A DNA stretch of 64,000 bases from Cyclobacteriaceae bacterium YHN15 (GCA_003797895.1 RKQB01000009.1:124001-188000), one strand, 5' to 3'. Counted from the stretch's first letter, positions 7,784 through 17,968 are shown. Notes: generated by a model from the letters alone, not told the origin. Program-made: numbers and translations.

Positions 7784-9307
7784 ATGAAAAAGAAAGTCAT
7801 ACTGATGATATTGGATGGCTGGGGCATTGCCTCAAATCCGGAAGTGTCCGCAATTGATAAAGCAAAGACTCCTTTTATTGACAGCTTATATCTAAAATAC
7901 CCGCATGCCAAATTAAATGCATCGGGATTGGCTGTAGGTCTCCCAGAAGGTCAAATGGGGAATTCTGAAGTGGGACATATGAATTTGGGCGCGGGAAGGG
8001 TGGTTTATCAGGATTTAGTGAAAATCAACAAGGCTGTCGAGGATGGTGAACTCAAAACCCACCCAGTATTGGTAGAAGCATTTAGATATGCAAAATCAAA
8101 TCATAAAAAGGTCCACTTCATCGGTTTGGTTTCTGACGGAGGGGTACATGCTCATATCAATCACCTTAAAGGTCTTTGTGATGCAGCAAAAGCCAATGGT
8201 ATTGACGAAGCCTTTATCCATGCCTTTACAGATGGAAGGGATACGGATCCAAAAAGCGGTTTACACTTCTTAAATGAGCTCAAAGAACATTTACAACACT
8301 CAACAGGTAAAATTGCTTCTGTCGTAGGAAGATATTATGCAATGGACAGGGATAAAAGATGGGAAAGAGTAAAATTAGCCTATGATGCCCTTGTCCATGG
8401 AGAAGGTGAAAAATCAAAAGACATTATCTCCGCTGTGGTTAAATCATATTCAAATGGGGTAACTGACGAATTTATCAGGCCTATCATTCATGCAAATGGG
8501 GAAAACCAACCTTTGGCAGTAATTGAAGATGGTGATGTTGTCGTAAATTTCAATTTCCGCACAGATAGGGGAAGAGAAATCACCCAAGTGCTTACCCAAG
8601 TGGACTTTGATGATTTCAATATGAAAAAATTGAACCTTCATTATATAACCTTTACCAGTTATGATGAGACATTCAAAGGAGTCAAAGTTCTTTTTGAAAA
8701 AGATAATTTAAATAATACCATAGGACAGGTATTGGAAGCCAACGGAAAGAAGCAAATCCGGATTGCAGAAACAGAGAAATATCCTCATGTTACTTTCTTC
8801 TTTTCAGGAGGTAGAGAAAGGGAATTTGAAGGAGAAAAAAGAATTCTATGTTCCTCTCCAAAAGTAGCAACATATGATCTCCAACCTGAAATGAGTGCAT
8901 TTGAAATTGCCAGCAAAATCAAGCCGGAACTTAAGAAAAAAGAGGTAGATTTTGTTTGTTTAAACTTTGCAAATGCTGATATGGTGGGGCATACCGGTGT
9001 ATTTGAAGCAGCTGTCAAAGCCTGTGAAACTGTAGATAAATGTGCAGAGGAAGTTATCACCCAAGCATTGGAAAGTGGTTACACCACCATTGTAATAGCT
9101 GATCATGGTAACAGCGATATGATGATCAATGAGGATGGTACGCCAAATACTGCCCATACTACAAATCCAGTTCCTTTTATCATGGTGGATGACAAGGATA
9201 AAATTGAAGTCAAAGACGGTAAGCTGGGAGATTTAGCCCCTACGATCCTCACCCTGATGGGCTTGGATAAACCAAAAGAAATGACTGGAGAAGTCCTGAT
9301 TAAATAG
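7784..9307 (+). CDS. gpmI: 2,3-bisphosphoglycerate-independent phosphoglycerate mutase
   Basis: 507 aa, the usual length. Interconverts 3- and 2-phosphoglycerate in glycolysis using two metal ions and a phosphoserine. The metal-binding start is KKVILMILDGWG (Asp11), and the phosphorylated serine is Ser61 in MGNSEVGHMNLGAGR. Further landmarks are HAFTDGRDTDPKSG, YYAMDRDKRWER, FNFRTDRGREI and the C-terminal VIADHGNSD with NTAHTTNPVP, all alkaline-phosphatase-superfamily metal sites. Single-gene unit. Confidence 0.96.
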   Translation: MKKKVILMILDGWGIASNPEVSAIDKAKTPFIDSLYLKYPHAKLNASGLAVGLPEGQMGNSEVGHMNLGAGRVVYQDLVKINKAVEDGELKTHPVLVEAFRYAKSNHKKVHFIGLVSDGGVHAHINHLKGLCDAAKANGIDEAFIHAFTDGRDTDPKSGLHFLNELKEHLQHSTGKIASVVGRYYAMDRDKRWERVKLAYDALVHGEGEKSKDIISAVVKSYSNGVTDEFIRPIIHANGENQPLAVIEDGDVVVNFNFRTDRGREITQVLTQVDFDDFNMKKLNLHYITFTSYDETFKGVKVLFEKDNLNNTIGQVLEANGKKQIRIAETEKYPHVTFFFSGGREREFEGEKRILCSSPKVATYDLQPEMSAFEIASKIKPELKKKEVDFVCLNFANADMVGHTGVFEAAVKACETVDKCAEEVITQALESGYTTIVIADHGNSDMMINEDGTPNTAHTTNPVPFIMVDDKDKIEVKDGKLGDLAPTILTLMGLDKPKEMTGEVLIK

Positions 9308-9311
9308 AAAG

Positions 9312-9343
9312 AAACTTTCTCCCGGCTTATAGGGAAAGAGTTT
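9312..9343 (+). terminator. possible terminator after gpmI
   Basis: Arms 9312-9323 and 9332-9343 pair over 12 positions with one mismatch and one G-U pair, around an 8-base loop. Only a short T-run follows, so the call is weak. Confidence 0.35.
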
Positions 9344-9381
9344 GATTTAGGTCATCGATCATCAAATAAACAATTCAAAGA

Positions 9382-9942
9382 ATGATGAAATTGAAATATT
9401 ATTCCAGTAGCCTGCTCATGCTGTCGATATTTTGGAGCTGCACTAATATTTCAGATTCCAACAGTGCCGTAGAAACAAACTATTTTCCGGTAAAAGAATT
9501 TGTTGAGGCTCAGATTCCAAAGCTGAACGGAAAATCTGTCATAAAAGAAATCAACATCAATGGAAAAAAAGAAAAATCCGAAAAAACCCCAACCCAGGAG
9601 GAATGGATGAAGGAATTCGATTTTTTCCTCCAAGTTGATATAAATAGACCCATTTTATCTGGTTCTTATGACACCCAAAGAAGTGAAAAATACCTGATTC
9701 ATGAACTTAGGGAAGGAGAAAAAGGCAAAGTCAAAAAAATTGTTGTCCAATATTTTGATGAGCAAGTAAAAGAAATAAGTTTTGTTCTAAAAACCGAAAA
9801 TCCTTTTTACAGTTCACAAACGAGGGGTGTTTTGATGTTCCATGGTTTAACAGGAGAAATAGATCAATATTCCCTTGAAAATATTCAAGAGGTTGTTTTT
9901 TCCAAACCCAATAAGATGATAGTCAGCGCTTCAATCAGATAA
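9382..9942 (+). CDS. uncharacterised lipoprotein
   Basis: 186 aa. The N terminus ends in a lipobox (LSIFWSC, Cys at about 21), so the protein is probably an outer- or inner-membrane lipoprotein. The mature part is a hydrophilic alpha+beta chain beginning YFPVKEFVEAQIPKLNGKSV with a Lys-rich middle (GKKEKSEKTPTQEEWMKEF). I recall similar short lipoproteins in Cytophagales but no named family. Either ATG at 9382 or 9385 may be the start. Followed by a hairpin shared with serS. Confidence 0.75.
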   Translation: MMKLKYYSSSLLMLSIFWSCTNISDSNSAVETNYFPVKEFVEAQIPKLNGKSVIKEININGKKEKSEKTPTQEEWMKEFDFFLQVDINRPILSGSYDTQRSEKYLIHELREGEKGKVKKIVVQYFDEQVKEISFVLKTENPFYSSQTRGVLMFHGLTGEIDQYSLENIQEVVFSKPNKMIVSASIR

Positions 9943-9963
9943 AAAATTCTCTCATAAATTTAT

Positions 9964-9999
9964 AAGCAGGTTGAATAGTTCAAAATTTCCAACCTGCTT
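9964..9999. terminator. bidirectional hairpin between the lipoprotein gene and serS
   Basis: A 10-base perfect stem (9964-9973 with 9990-9999, core AGCAGGTTG) with a 16-base loop lies between two convergent genes. T-runs are short on both sides. Confidence 0.5.
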
Positions 10000-10012
10000 T
10001 AAATAAACCACC

Positions 10013-11284
10013 TTAAATAATATCGAAACCCAGATATGGCACCAAAACCTCTGGCATTCTGATCCCTTCTTCAGTCTGATTGTTTTCCAAAATTGAAGCC
10101 ACTATCCTAGGCAATGCCAAGGCACTCCCATTTAACGTGTGTGCCAATTGGATCTTCTTGTCTTCGCCTCTAAATCTTAATTTCAGTCTGTTTGCTTGGA
10201 AAGCCTCAAAGTTGCTTACGGAACTTACTTCCAGCCATCTCTCCTGAGCAGCTGAAAATACTTCCATATCATACGTTAGAGCAGAAGTGAATCCCATGTC
10301 TCCTCCACAAAGTCTCAATACCCTATACGGTAATTCAAGTTTCTTCAATAAACCCTGGACATAGGCACTCATTTCTTCTAATGCCTCGTAGGATTGGTCC
10401 GGATGTGCTATTTGAACAATTTCAACTTTATCAAACTGGTGTAATCTGTTTAGGCCTCTGACGTGTGCTCCCCAACTACCCGCTTCTCTTCTGAAACAAG
10501 GCGTATAGCCAACATTTTTGATGGGAAATTCCAATTCATTCAGTATCACGTCCCGATACATATTGGTGATTGGGACTTCTGCTGTGGGAATGAGATATAA
10601 TTTATCCATCGTGGCCTCGTACATCTGACCTTCTTTATCAGGAAGCTGTCCGGTTCCGTAACCTGAATCTTCATTTACTAAAATTGGAGGTTGTACCTCC
10701 GTATAACCTGCTTTAATGGCCTCATCCAAAAAGAAATTGATCAAGGCCCTTTGAAGTCTGGCTCCTCTTCCTTTGTAAACAGGAAAACCTGCACCAGCTA
10801 TCTTTACTCCCAAATCAAAATCAATAATGTCGTATTTCTTAATGAGTTCCCAATGTGGTAACTTCTCTTCGGGCAATAAAGGGATTTCTCCATATTGTAA
10901 TACAATTTCATTATCCTCAGCTGATTTCCCTTTTGGTACTGAATAATGCGGAACATTAGGGATAGTATATAAAAGCTGTCTAAGATCTTCCTCATAGGTG
11001 TTATATGATTCTTCCAAAGATTTAATGCTTTCCTTAATATCAGTTGTTCGGGTTTTATTTTTCTCGGCTTCCTCTTTTTTCCCCTCCTTCATCAACAAAC
11101 CGATCTGTTTGGAAATCAAATTGGATTCTGCTTGCAGGTTGTCCCTTTGTGCCTGGGTTTCCTTTCTGCTTTTTTCTATTTCCAAAACCTGGTGAAGCAC
11201 AGCTTCAGCATTGGGAAAATTACGTTTTTGCAATCCTTCCAATACAATCTCAAAATTATCCCTTATGGTATTGACGAGTAACAT
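10013..11284 (-). CDS. serS: serine--tRNA ligase
   Basis: 423 aa, the normal length. The N-terminal antiparallel coiled-coil arm (about residues 25-105, rich in Lys/Glu/Gln) grips the long variable arm of tRNA-Ser. The class II catalytic core follows: motif 2 in CFRREAGSWGAHVRGLNRLHQF (about 253-274) and motif 3 in GSALALPRIVASILENNQ. Charges tRNA-Ser (and tRNA-Sec where present). It has its own candidate promoter at 11324-11317. Confidence 0.97.
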   Translation of the reverse strand: MLLVNTIRDNFEIVLEGLQKRNFPNAEAVLHQVLEIEKSRKETQAQRDNLQAESNLISKQIGLLMKEGKKEEAEKNKTRTTDIKESIKSLEESYNTYEEDLRQLLYTIPNVPHYSVPKGKSAEDNEIVLQYGEIPLLPEEKLPHWELIKKYDIIDFDLGVKIAGAGFPVYKGRGARLQRALINFFLDEAIKAGYTEVQPPILVNEDSGYGTGQLPDKEGQMYEATMDKLYLIPTAEVPITNMYRDVILNELEFPIKNVGYTPCFRREAGSWGAHVRGLNRLHQFDKVEIVQIAHPDQSYEALEEMSAYVQGLLKKLELPYRVLRLCGGDMGFTSALTYDMEVFSAAQERWLEVSSVSNFEAFQANRLKLRFRGEDKKIQLAHTLNGSALALPRIVASILENNQTEEGIRMPEVLVPYLGFDII

Positions 11285-11316
11285 ATAGTGTACTTTGAAA
11301 ATAATGTTGTTGGAAG

Positions 11317-11324
11317 CAAATATA
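11317..11324 (-). promoter_or_regulatory. candidate -7 box of serS
   Basis: Reads TATATTTG on the minus strand, 32 bases before the serS start codon, in the 90-base gap after murF-alr. No convincing -33 TTG. It suggests that serS is transcribed separately from the upstream operon. Confidence 0.45.
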
Positions 11325-11374
11325 AGGATGTTCGGCGAATCACCACTCCTGAATCTCTTTTTTGAAGAGCAATC

Positions 11375-13843
11375 TCAGTCCAGGTAGTAAACCCTTTTTA
11401 CACGGCTGCTTATATTGGTTAGCAACTCGTAGGGAATGGTTCCGATTCTCTCTGCCAGATCTTTCAAAGAAATATTTGGTCCATAAATGATGACTTCATC
11501 CCCCTCCTTTACTTCCATATTACTGACATCAACCATTGTCATATCCATACAGACATTCCCGATAACAGGAGCTTTTTTCCCATGAATCATCACATAGCCT
11601 TTCCCATTGCTGAACCTTCTGTCATAGCCATCTGCGTAGCCAATGGCGATGGTGGCTATTTGGCCGTCTTCCTTCATTTCACCTTTTCGGCTATAGCCAA
11701 TGGTCTTTCCTTTGGGTAGTTTTTTTACCTGTGAAATTGTTGTTTTTAATGTACTTATAGGCTTTAGCTGATTATCATACCTCCCACTGACTTCAACCCC
11801 ATACAATCCTATGCCTAACCTGACCATATCCATCTGGTATTCCGGAAAACGGATTATCCCTGCTGAGTTTAAGGCATGAAGAAGGGGCTGATATTCCAAA
11901 TTTTTCCCTATTTCCCTACACATGGACAAAAATTTCTGTAATTGGTCTATGGAGTAATCCTGGTGTTCCTCCTCATCCGCTCCTGCAAGGTGGGTATATA
12001 AACTTGCTATGTGCAGTTTTGGATGGGCTTTTATTAAGGAAATTAGTTCAAATATATGCCCTTCCTCAAAGCCCAAACGGTGCATACCTGTGTCCAAATC
12101 CAAATGAATTTTCATCCCAACCCCCTGAAGACTACAAAACCTGGCCAATTCTTTAAAAAAGGAAGGACTGTAAACCACAGGCTCTAAATCATATTCCTGT
12201 AGATGTATAAATGACTCCTGTACAGGGTTCAATACTATAATGGGCAACTTAATCCCTTCTTCTCTCAAAGAAACTCCTTCATCTGTATAGGCTACTGCCA
12301 AATAATCTGCCTTTAACTGCTGCAGGTGATTGGCTATTTCCGCAGCACCTCCTCCATAAGCAAATGCCTTTACCATTACCATCACTTTAGTTTGGGGAAG
12401 CAATTTGGTTTTATAAAAATTATAGTTATGGGTCAAAGCATTCAGGTTGATTTCCAAAGTAGTTCCATGAATTCGCTGCTGCAGTCTATTGACCACTGCT
12501 TCAAAACCAAATTTCCTTGCTCCGGTCACTAATATGAGGTCATTATTGAAATCATCCGGCTGTATATTTTGTAACAACAGGGAAGTATCTTTGAAAAATC
12601 TTTGCTCTATATTTAAAGTCCCTGTAAGGATGTCAATCTGTTCGCCTACCCCAATCAGGACATCAATAGCATAATGATCTAACAGTTGTTTTACTTCACT
12701 ATAGACCTCTTTACTATCCCCAACTTGCAATAAATCTGAAATGATGAGTACTTTTCTTCTTTTAGGCCTTTGGGTAGCCAAAAAATCCAAGGCCAGCCTT
12801 AAACCGGCGAGATCATTATTATAGGTATCATCGATGATAAGGCTTTGATTGGCCCCTGCTTTCAAAGTCAATCTCATGTCCACGGATTTCAGATGGCTCA
12901 AACCTTCCTGGATTTCATTTGGTTCAAGACCTAAAGTCAAGGCGGCTGTAATAACGTGTCTGACATTTTCAAGAGAAGCTTCGTCAGTAAATGGCAGTGA
13001 AAATGTAAATACGCTTAAATCAGGCTTCATCAATAAAATTTTAGCCCGCTCCGACTCTTTTTTTACAGTCAAGGTAATATTGGCTCCTATTTTATCTGAC
13101 CAGGAAATTAATCTCCGATCTGTAAACTCCTTGTTAAGATATTTGGCAATCTCTACATGCTCCTTTCTGAAGATGATAAATTCACAGGATTTGAAAAGTT
13201 TGGCTTTTTCCTCTAACTTATGTTGGAGGGAATCAAAGCCTTCTTCATGGGCAGTTCCTATATTTGTGAAAATGCCCAATTGTGGCTTGAGCATGGTGTA
13301 CAGCTTTTCCATTTCATTAGGTCTGGAAATTCCAGCCTCCAAAATAGCAACCTGGTGCGTTGGTTCAATGCCGAAAATGGAAAGGGGCACTCCTACTTGG
13401 CTATTATAGCTTTTAGGACTTTTAGCAACAGAATATTTTTGAGCCACAACCTGGCCCAGCCACTCTTTGATAATGGTTTTACCATTGCTACCTGTTATTC
13501 CTATCAAAGGCCCTTTAAAAAGTCCCCTTTGATAGGCTGCCAAGAACTGAAGTGATTTTAGCGTATCTTCTACCTGAATGAATGCTGATTTATTTTTCAG
13601 TCCTGCCGGAACTTTAAACTCCTTGGTTACCAAAAAACACCTTACTCCCTGATCATAAACCTCTTCAATAAACTGATGTCCATCGAATTTTGCTCCTTTC
13701 AATGCCACGAAAGCGGTGACTTCAGGCTGCAAAATATTTCTAGAGTCTATGGCTATTCGAGATATCAATATTCCTTCAGATCTCCCTAGGAAATTTCCTG
13801 AAAGCAGCTCTGTTAATTGCTTTAGGGTAAGGCTTTGAATCAT
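11375..13843 (-). CDS. bifunctional MurF / alanine racemase fusion
   Basis: 822 aa, two enzymes in one chain, an arrangement known from Bacteroidota. Residues 1 to about 455 are MurF-like (UDP-MurNAc-tripeptide:D-Ala-D-Ala ligase): P-loop GSNGKT at 118-123, HEEGFDS near 199 and DDTYNNDLAGL at 338-348. From about 460 to the end is a PLP-dependent alanine racemase: the PLP lysine is Lys492 (VKAFAYGGG), and the catalytic tyrosine is Tyr717 (TIGYSRKGE). Together they supply D-alanine and use D-Ala-D-Ala to finish the cell-wall precursor. The MurF half is somewhat divergent (YNNDLAGL where canonical MurF has YNANP), as is usual for this fusion. It is the last gene of the scpA-flippase-murF/alr operon, 23 bases after the flippase gene. 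Confidence 0.93.
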   Translation of the reverse strand: MIQSLTLKQLTELLSGNFLGRSEGILISRIAIDSRNILQPEVTAFVALKGAKFDGHQFIEEVYDQGVRCFLVTKEFKVPAGLKNKSAFIQVEDTLKSLQFLAAYQRGLFKGPLIGITGSNGKTIIKEWLGQVVAQKYSVAKSPKSYNSQVGVPLSIFGIEPTHQVAILEAGISRPNEMEKLYTMLKPQLGIFTNIGTAHEEGFDSLQHKLEEKAKLFKSCEFIIFRKEHVEIAKYLNKEFTDRRLISWSDKIGANITLTVKKESERAKILLMKPDLSVFTFSLPFTDEASLENVRHVITAALTLGLEPNEIQEGLSHLKSVDMRLTLKAGANQSLIIDDTYNNDLAGLRLALDFLATQRPKRRKVLIISDLLQVGDSKEVYSEVKQLLDHYAIDVLIGVGEQIDILTGTLNIEQRFFKDTSLLLQNIQPDDFNNDLILVTGARKFGFEAVVNRLQQRIHGTTLEINLNALTHNYNFYKTKLLPQTKVMVMVKAFAYGGGAAEIANHLQQLKADYLAVAYTDEGVSLREEGIKLPIIVLNPVQESFIHLQEYDLEPVVYSPSFFKELARFCSLQGVGMKIHLDLDTGMHRLGFEEGHIFELISLIKAHPKLHIASLYTHLAGADEEEHQDYSIDQLQKFLSMCREIGKNLEYQPLLHALNSAGIIRFPEYQMDMVRLGIGLYGVEVSGRYDNQLKPISTLKTTISQVKKLPKGKTIGYSRKGEMKEDGQIATIAIGYADGYDRRFSNGKGYVMIHGKKAPVIGNVCMDMTMVDVSNMEVKEGDEVIIYGPNISLKDLAERIGTIPYELLTNISSRVKRVYYLD

Positions 13844-13866
13844 GTTTTAAAAATAGTCAATTGCTT

Positions 13867-14922
13867 TTAATCTTCTTTCTTTTTGAAGAACACTTGTTTA
13901 ATCCATCTTGGAAGAAAAATAGCCCCCAAAAGTAAATATGGGTAGTAGGAAAGCAACCTCCACAAAATACTGGTGACAAAAGTATACCCACTCAGGAACT
14001 GTGCGAAAAACTGCGCAAAGAAAAATTCTGCTGTACCGCTGCTTCCAGGAGTTGGTGAAATCATCATTACAATCCACATGATTACCTGTCTGGCAAAAAT
14101 AATAATGTGTTCGTTGAACGTTAGTGAATCATAGGCTCCAATCAGGGCATTCAACATCAAATACCGTGAACTCCAAATGAAAATTGTTGCTCCAATGATG
14201 GTAAACCAATACTTGTAATTTTTACCGATCAACTCTTTGGATGCCTCTATGATCTGGTTTCCATATTCATTGGCAGAATGCTTCCATTTTCTCAACCATT
14301 TAATGGAATAAATTTTCAATAAGACCCATTTAAAAATCCTTGGTTTGTAAAATAAGGCTAAGGCCATCACCAAGGAATAGAAGGCATATAATCCATAACT
14401 CATCCAGAAAAGCACTTCCAAACTTCTTCCCAACTTCATTTCCATTACCCTGCTGACAGGAAAGATATTCCCTTTTGCAAAAAAGAGAATAATCGGTGCT
14501 CCAATGACAAAAAACAAATTGTCCAAAATCGCAGTGACCATCACATAAGCAATCGCCTTACCAAGTTTGATACCCTCCTTGTTAAGGATAAAAACGGCAA
14601 CAGCTGTTCCTCCAACTATCGAGGGAGTGACAGCAGATGCAAATTCCCAAAGAATAATGACATAAATTGCCCTTACCCATGAAAGTTGCCTATCAGTAAT
14701 TTCTCTAATGCGATATATATAACCTATATCCCTGCAAAGGATCAAAAATACAGCGATGACAACACCCCAAACCGAAGCATCAAAAACACCTTTTAGGGTT
14801 TTGGTGTTCACACTCGGGTCCAAGTAAAACATGAAGAAAACAATCCCAAGACCGATGAGCACTGGAATCCAAACCTTATTCGGGTTAAGGGTCTCAAAAA
14901 TCTTTTTATTGTCTAATTTCAT
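13867..14922 (-). CDS. flippase-like membrane protein (LPG synthase transmembrane region family)
   Basis: 351 aa with about eight membrane segments and a charged N-terminal tail. The order and spacing of helices, with conserved segments WEFASAVTPSIVGGTAVAVF and MMISPTPGSSGTAEFFF, fit the lysylphosphatidylglycerol-synthase TM-region / UPF0104 superfamily. The catalytic aminoacyl-transfer domain of MprF is absent, so this is the stand-alone membrane part, thought to act in lipid flipping or transport. It lies 3 bases after scpA and 23 before murF-alr, so the three are one operon. Confidence 0.8.
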   Translation of the reverse strand: MKLDNKKIFETLNPNKVWIPVLIGLGIVFFMFYLDPSVNTKTLKGVFDASVWGVVIAVFLILCRDIGYIYRIREITDRQLSWVRAIYVIILWEFASAVTPSIVGGTAVAVFILNKEGIKLGKAIAYVMVTAILDNLFFVIGAPIILFFAKGNIFPVSRVMEMKLGRSLEVLFWMSYGLYAFYSLVMALALFYKPRIFKWVLLKIYSIKWLRKWKHSANEYGNQIIEASKELIGKNYKYWFTIIGATIFIWSSRYLMLNALIGAYDSLTFNEHIIIFARQVIMWIVMMISPTPGSSGTAEFFFAQFFAQFLSGYTFVTSILWRLLSYYPYLLLGAIFLPRWIKQVFFKKKED

Positions 14923-14925
14923 ACA

Positions 14926-15675
14926 CTATTCTGTAGGCACTGTTTCTTTCTTCTCTACCCAAAAATTATTGAATCCATCCCCGATGGTAATGGAAACCAA
15001 AGATAGCTGAAGGAGTTCTAAAATTGCCAGAAATGTATAAATCACAAAAATTTTGTCCGGCTTATAAGAAATAAAATGAGTGAATGGTAATCTCTCCTTA
15101 AAACTGATTTTTTCCAGCACGAAATCTTTTTGTTGTTCAATTGTGTAAGGGTATTGAATTACTGTATGCTTGGTTTCATCAGTCCTTGAAGCAAATTTGG
15201 ACATTACTTTTTGAAAGACTTTGAGTAGCTTATACATGTCAAGGTCCTGCATTTCAGCATCAACATCATCTATTTTCGATAGTTGTTCCAATTCAGAAAC
15301 AACATTTCCTCTTTTCCCTTTCAACAGCCGTATTTCTTCAAGTTGGGAAAGTTCCGATATGACAGACTTATATTTCTTGTATTCCAATAGATGCCGGATC
15401 AATTCCTCTCTAGGGTCAACTTCCTCTCCATTTTCATCCAATTCAGGTCTTGGAAGCAACATCTTTGATTTAATTTTCATTAATGTGGCAGCAAAAAGAA
15501 TAAATTCACTGGCCACTTCGATTTCCATTTTTTCAAGATGATGGATATAATCCAAAAAGTCCCGGGTAATTTTGGCAATTGGAATATCATAAATATCCAG
15601 CTCATCCCGTTCTATAAAGAACAGCATCAGATCAAAGGGACCCTCGAATAATGGTAATTTGATTTCGAAACTCAC
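14926..15675 (-). CDS. scpA: segregation and condensation protein A
   Basis: 249 aa, ScpA length. Kleisin subunit of the SMC-ScpAB condensin, which organises and helps separate chromosomes. The N terminus has the characteristic FEGPFDLMLFFIERDELDIYDIPIAKITRDFLDYI, followed by ASEFILFAATLMKIKSKMLLP and the acidic linker, and ends in a small winged-helix region (FLAILELLQLSLVSI). First gene of the scpA-flippase-murF/alr operon. smc and scpB are not in the window. Confidence 0.93.
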   Translation of the reverse strand: MSFEIKLPLFEGPFDLMLFFIERDELDIYDIPIAKITRDFLDYIHHLEKMEIEVASEFILFAATLMKIKSKMLLPRPELDENGEEVDPREELIRHLLEYKKYKSVISELSQLEEIRLLKGKRGNVVSELEQLSKIDDVDAEMQDLDMYKLLKVFQKVMSKFASRTDETKHTVIQYPYTIEQQKDFVLEKISFKERLPFTHFISYKPDKIFVIYTFLAILELLQLSLVSITIGDGFNNFWVEKKETVPTE

Positions 15676-15856
15676 TGGATACTATTTATTTTGTGTTATT
15701 TTTGCATGGCAATAAGACCCAAAGATATTTAATTAATGGTAAATTAAACATTTCAATTTCAAAAAGGCATTTAAAGTTTTTAGTACTTTTAAGCGTATAT
15801 TAAAACATTCAGGAAAAATAAATGTTATTTACCTTTATAATAGAAAAGTTTCGCTA

Positions 15857-17767
15857 ATGGTAATCCAACCTGGTAAATTACTCTCCCAGATCAATACACC
15901 GGATGATCTCAAAAAATTTTCTAAAGACCAATTGGTCCAGATTTGTGATGAACTCCGCCATTATATTATTGACAACGTCTCTGTTTACGGTGGCCATTTC
16001 GGTGCAAGTCTTGGGGTAATTGAACTTACTGTTGCGCTTCATTACGTACTGAATACGCCCGAGGACCAGCTGGTCTGGGATGTTGGACATCAGGCATATG
16101 GCCACAAAATTCTTACCGGTAGAAAAGAAAAGTTCCATACCAATAGAATTTACGGAGGGCTTTCAGGATTTCCAAAAAGAAAAGAAAGTGAATATGATGC
16201 TTTTGGAGTAGGACATTCCAGTACTTCAATATCAGCAGCTCTTGGGATGGCCATGGCTTCAAAATATAAAGGAGATAATTTTAAGCAGCATGTAGCTGTT
16301 ATCGGAGATGGGTCTATGACGGGTGGAATGGCATTTGAAGCCATGAACCATGCTGGGGTTTCAGACACCAATATGCTGATCATTTTGAATGATAATTGCA
16401 TGTCAATTGATCCTAATGTAGGTGCACTTAAAGATTACTTAACTGACATTACCACTTCTCATACTTACAACAAAGTAAAAGATGAGATTTGGAACATCTT
16501 AGGAAAATTAAGCAAGTTCGGCACCTCCGCCCAAGAAGTTATTTCTAAAGTAGAAGGTGCAATCAAATCAGCTGTTCTTAAACAAAGCAATTTATTTGAA
16601 TCACTTAATCTTAGGTATTTCGGTCCTGTGGATGGCCACGATGTCAACCATTTAGTGGAAATTTTAGCGGATCTAAGAGATATTCCTGGCCCGAAAATTC
16701 TTCATTGTGTCACAGTGAAAGGAAAAGGCTATGCTCCAGCTGAAAATGGGAACAAAACCACTTGGCATGCACCTGGACTTTTCGATAAAGTAACTGGAGA
16801 AATATATAAAAAGGCACCAATTATAGCTCAGGCACCAAAATATCAGGATGTATTTGGTCATACAATTGTGGAGTTGGCTGAGGAGAATGATAAAATTATG
16901 GGCATTACACCTGCAATGCCTTCAGGTTCCTCCTTGAATATCATGATGAATGCGATGCCGGAAAGAGCATTTGATGTGGGTATAGCTGAACAACATGCTG
17001 TGACTTTCTCTGCCGGTCTGGCAACGCAGGGTCTTATCCCATTTTGTAACATTTACAGTTCTTTTATGCAAAGGGCCTATGATCAGGTAATCCATGATGT
17101 AGCCCTTCAAAATCTACAGGTTGTCTTTTGTCTTGACAGGGCAGGATTTGCAGGAGCTGATGGACCTACTCACCATGGTGCCTATGACATAGCTTATTTC
17201 AGATGTATTCCAAATATGGTGGTTACTTCTCCAATGAATGAGGAAGAATTACGAAACCTGATGTACACTGCTACCCTTTTCCAAGGCCCTTTTTCAATCA
17301 GGTATCCAAGAGGGCAGGGAGTGATGCCTGAATGGAGAACTCCAATGCGGGAGATTCCTATCGGTCAAGGCAGGATTGTGAAAGAAGGAGATGAAGTAGC
17401 TATACTGACTATTGGGCATATAGGCAATTATGCCGTGACCGCTACGGAAATGTTGGCAAAAGAAGGTTTTAATCCGGCCCATTATGATATGAGGTTTGTA
17501 AAACCTTTGGATGAATCTTTACTTCATGAAGTTTTCGGCAAATTCAAAAAGGTAATTACGGTGGAGGATGGCTGTCTCATGGGTGGGTTCGGTTCTGCGG
17601 TATTGGAATGGATGGTTGACCATGGTTATTCATCCCAAGTGAAAAGATTGGGGATCCCTGATGCCATCATTGAACATGGAGAGCAGATTGAATTGCATAG
17701 GGAATGTGGTTTTGATCCAGAGGGTATTGCACAAGCCGTCAGGGAAATGGCCAGTATCAAAGTATGA
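15857..17767 (+). CDS. dxs: 1-deoxy-D-xylulose-5-phosphate synthase
   Basis: 636 aa, normal length. Thiamine-diphosphate enzyme that joins pyruvate and glyceraldehyde 3-phosphate, the first step of the MEP isoprenoid pathway. Visible: VWDVGHQAYGHKILTGRKE, the GHSSTSISAALGMA segment, the TPP motif GDGSMTGGMAFEAMNHAG ... ILNDN, and the transketolase-type pyrimidine-binding part DVGIAEQHAVTFSAGLA with DRAGFAGADGPTHHG. The C-terminal transketolase domain is complete. A 181-base promoter region separates it from scpA; TATTTTTG at 15697-15704 is one candidate -7 box. Single-gene unit. Confidence 0.97.
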   Translation: MVIQPGKLLSQINTPDDLKKFSKDQLVQICDELRHYIIDNVSVYGGHFGASLGVIELTVALHYVLNTPEDQLVWDVGHQAYGHKILTGRKEKFHTNRIYGGLSGFPKRKESEYDAFGVGHSSTSISAALGMAMASKYKGDNFKQHVAVIGDGSMTGGMAFEAMNHAGVSDTNMLIILNDNCMSIDPNVGALKDYLTDITTSHTYNKVKDEIWNILGKLSKFGTSAQEVISKVEGAIKSAVLKQSNLFESLNLRYFGPVDGHDVNHLVEILADLRDIPGPKILHCVTVKGKGYAPAENGNKTTWHAPGLFDKVTGEIYKKAPIIAQAPKYQDVFGHTIVELAEENDKIMGITPAMPSGSSLNIMMNAMPERAFDVGIAEQHAVTFSAGLATQGLIPFCNIYSSFMQRAYDQVIHDVALQNLQVVFCLDRAGFAGADGPTHHGAYDIAYFRCIPNMVVTSPMNEEELRNLMYTATLFQGPFSIRYPRGQGVMPEWRTPMREIPIGQGRIVKEGDEVAILTIGHIGNYAVTATEMLAKEGFNPAHYDMRFVKPLDESLLHEVFGKFKKVITVEDGCLMGGFGSAVLEWMVDHGYSSQVKRLGIPDAIIEHGEQIELHRECGFDPEGIAQAVREMASIKV

Positions 17768-17903
17768 TTTAGAAGTAAAAATTCAGTTAATTACTACTTT
17801 AGAATTTTCCAATAAATCTTAGCCTAACACTTATAGAAAAACACAGGCATATCATGAGGATGGAATCCGTCCGTAAGAAATTGATAAAAATAAAATAAAT
17901 GTG

Positions 17904-17933
17904 GCCTTGTTGTAATTCAATGAGGCTTTTTTT
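17904..17933 (+). terminator. Rho-independent terminator in the dxs-hydrolase gap
   Basis: Stem 17904-17912 with 17918-17926 (nine pairs, two G-U), a 5-base loop and a run of seven Ts. It lies 137 bases after dxs and 36 bases before the hydrolase gene, so it could end the dxs transcript. Confidence 0.65.
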
Positions 17934-17968
17934 CGCCAAATATTCAACTATCTAATGTAATTCAGCGC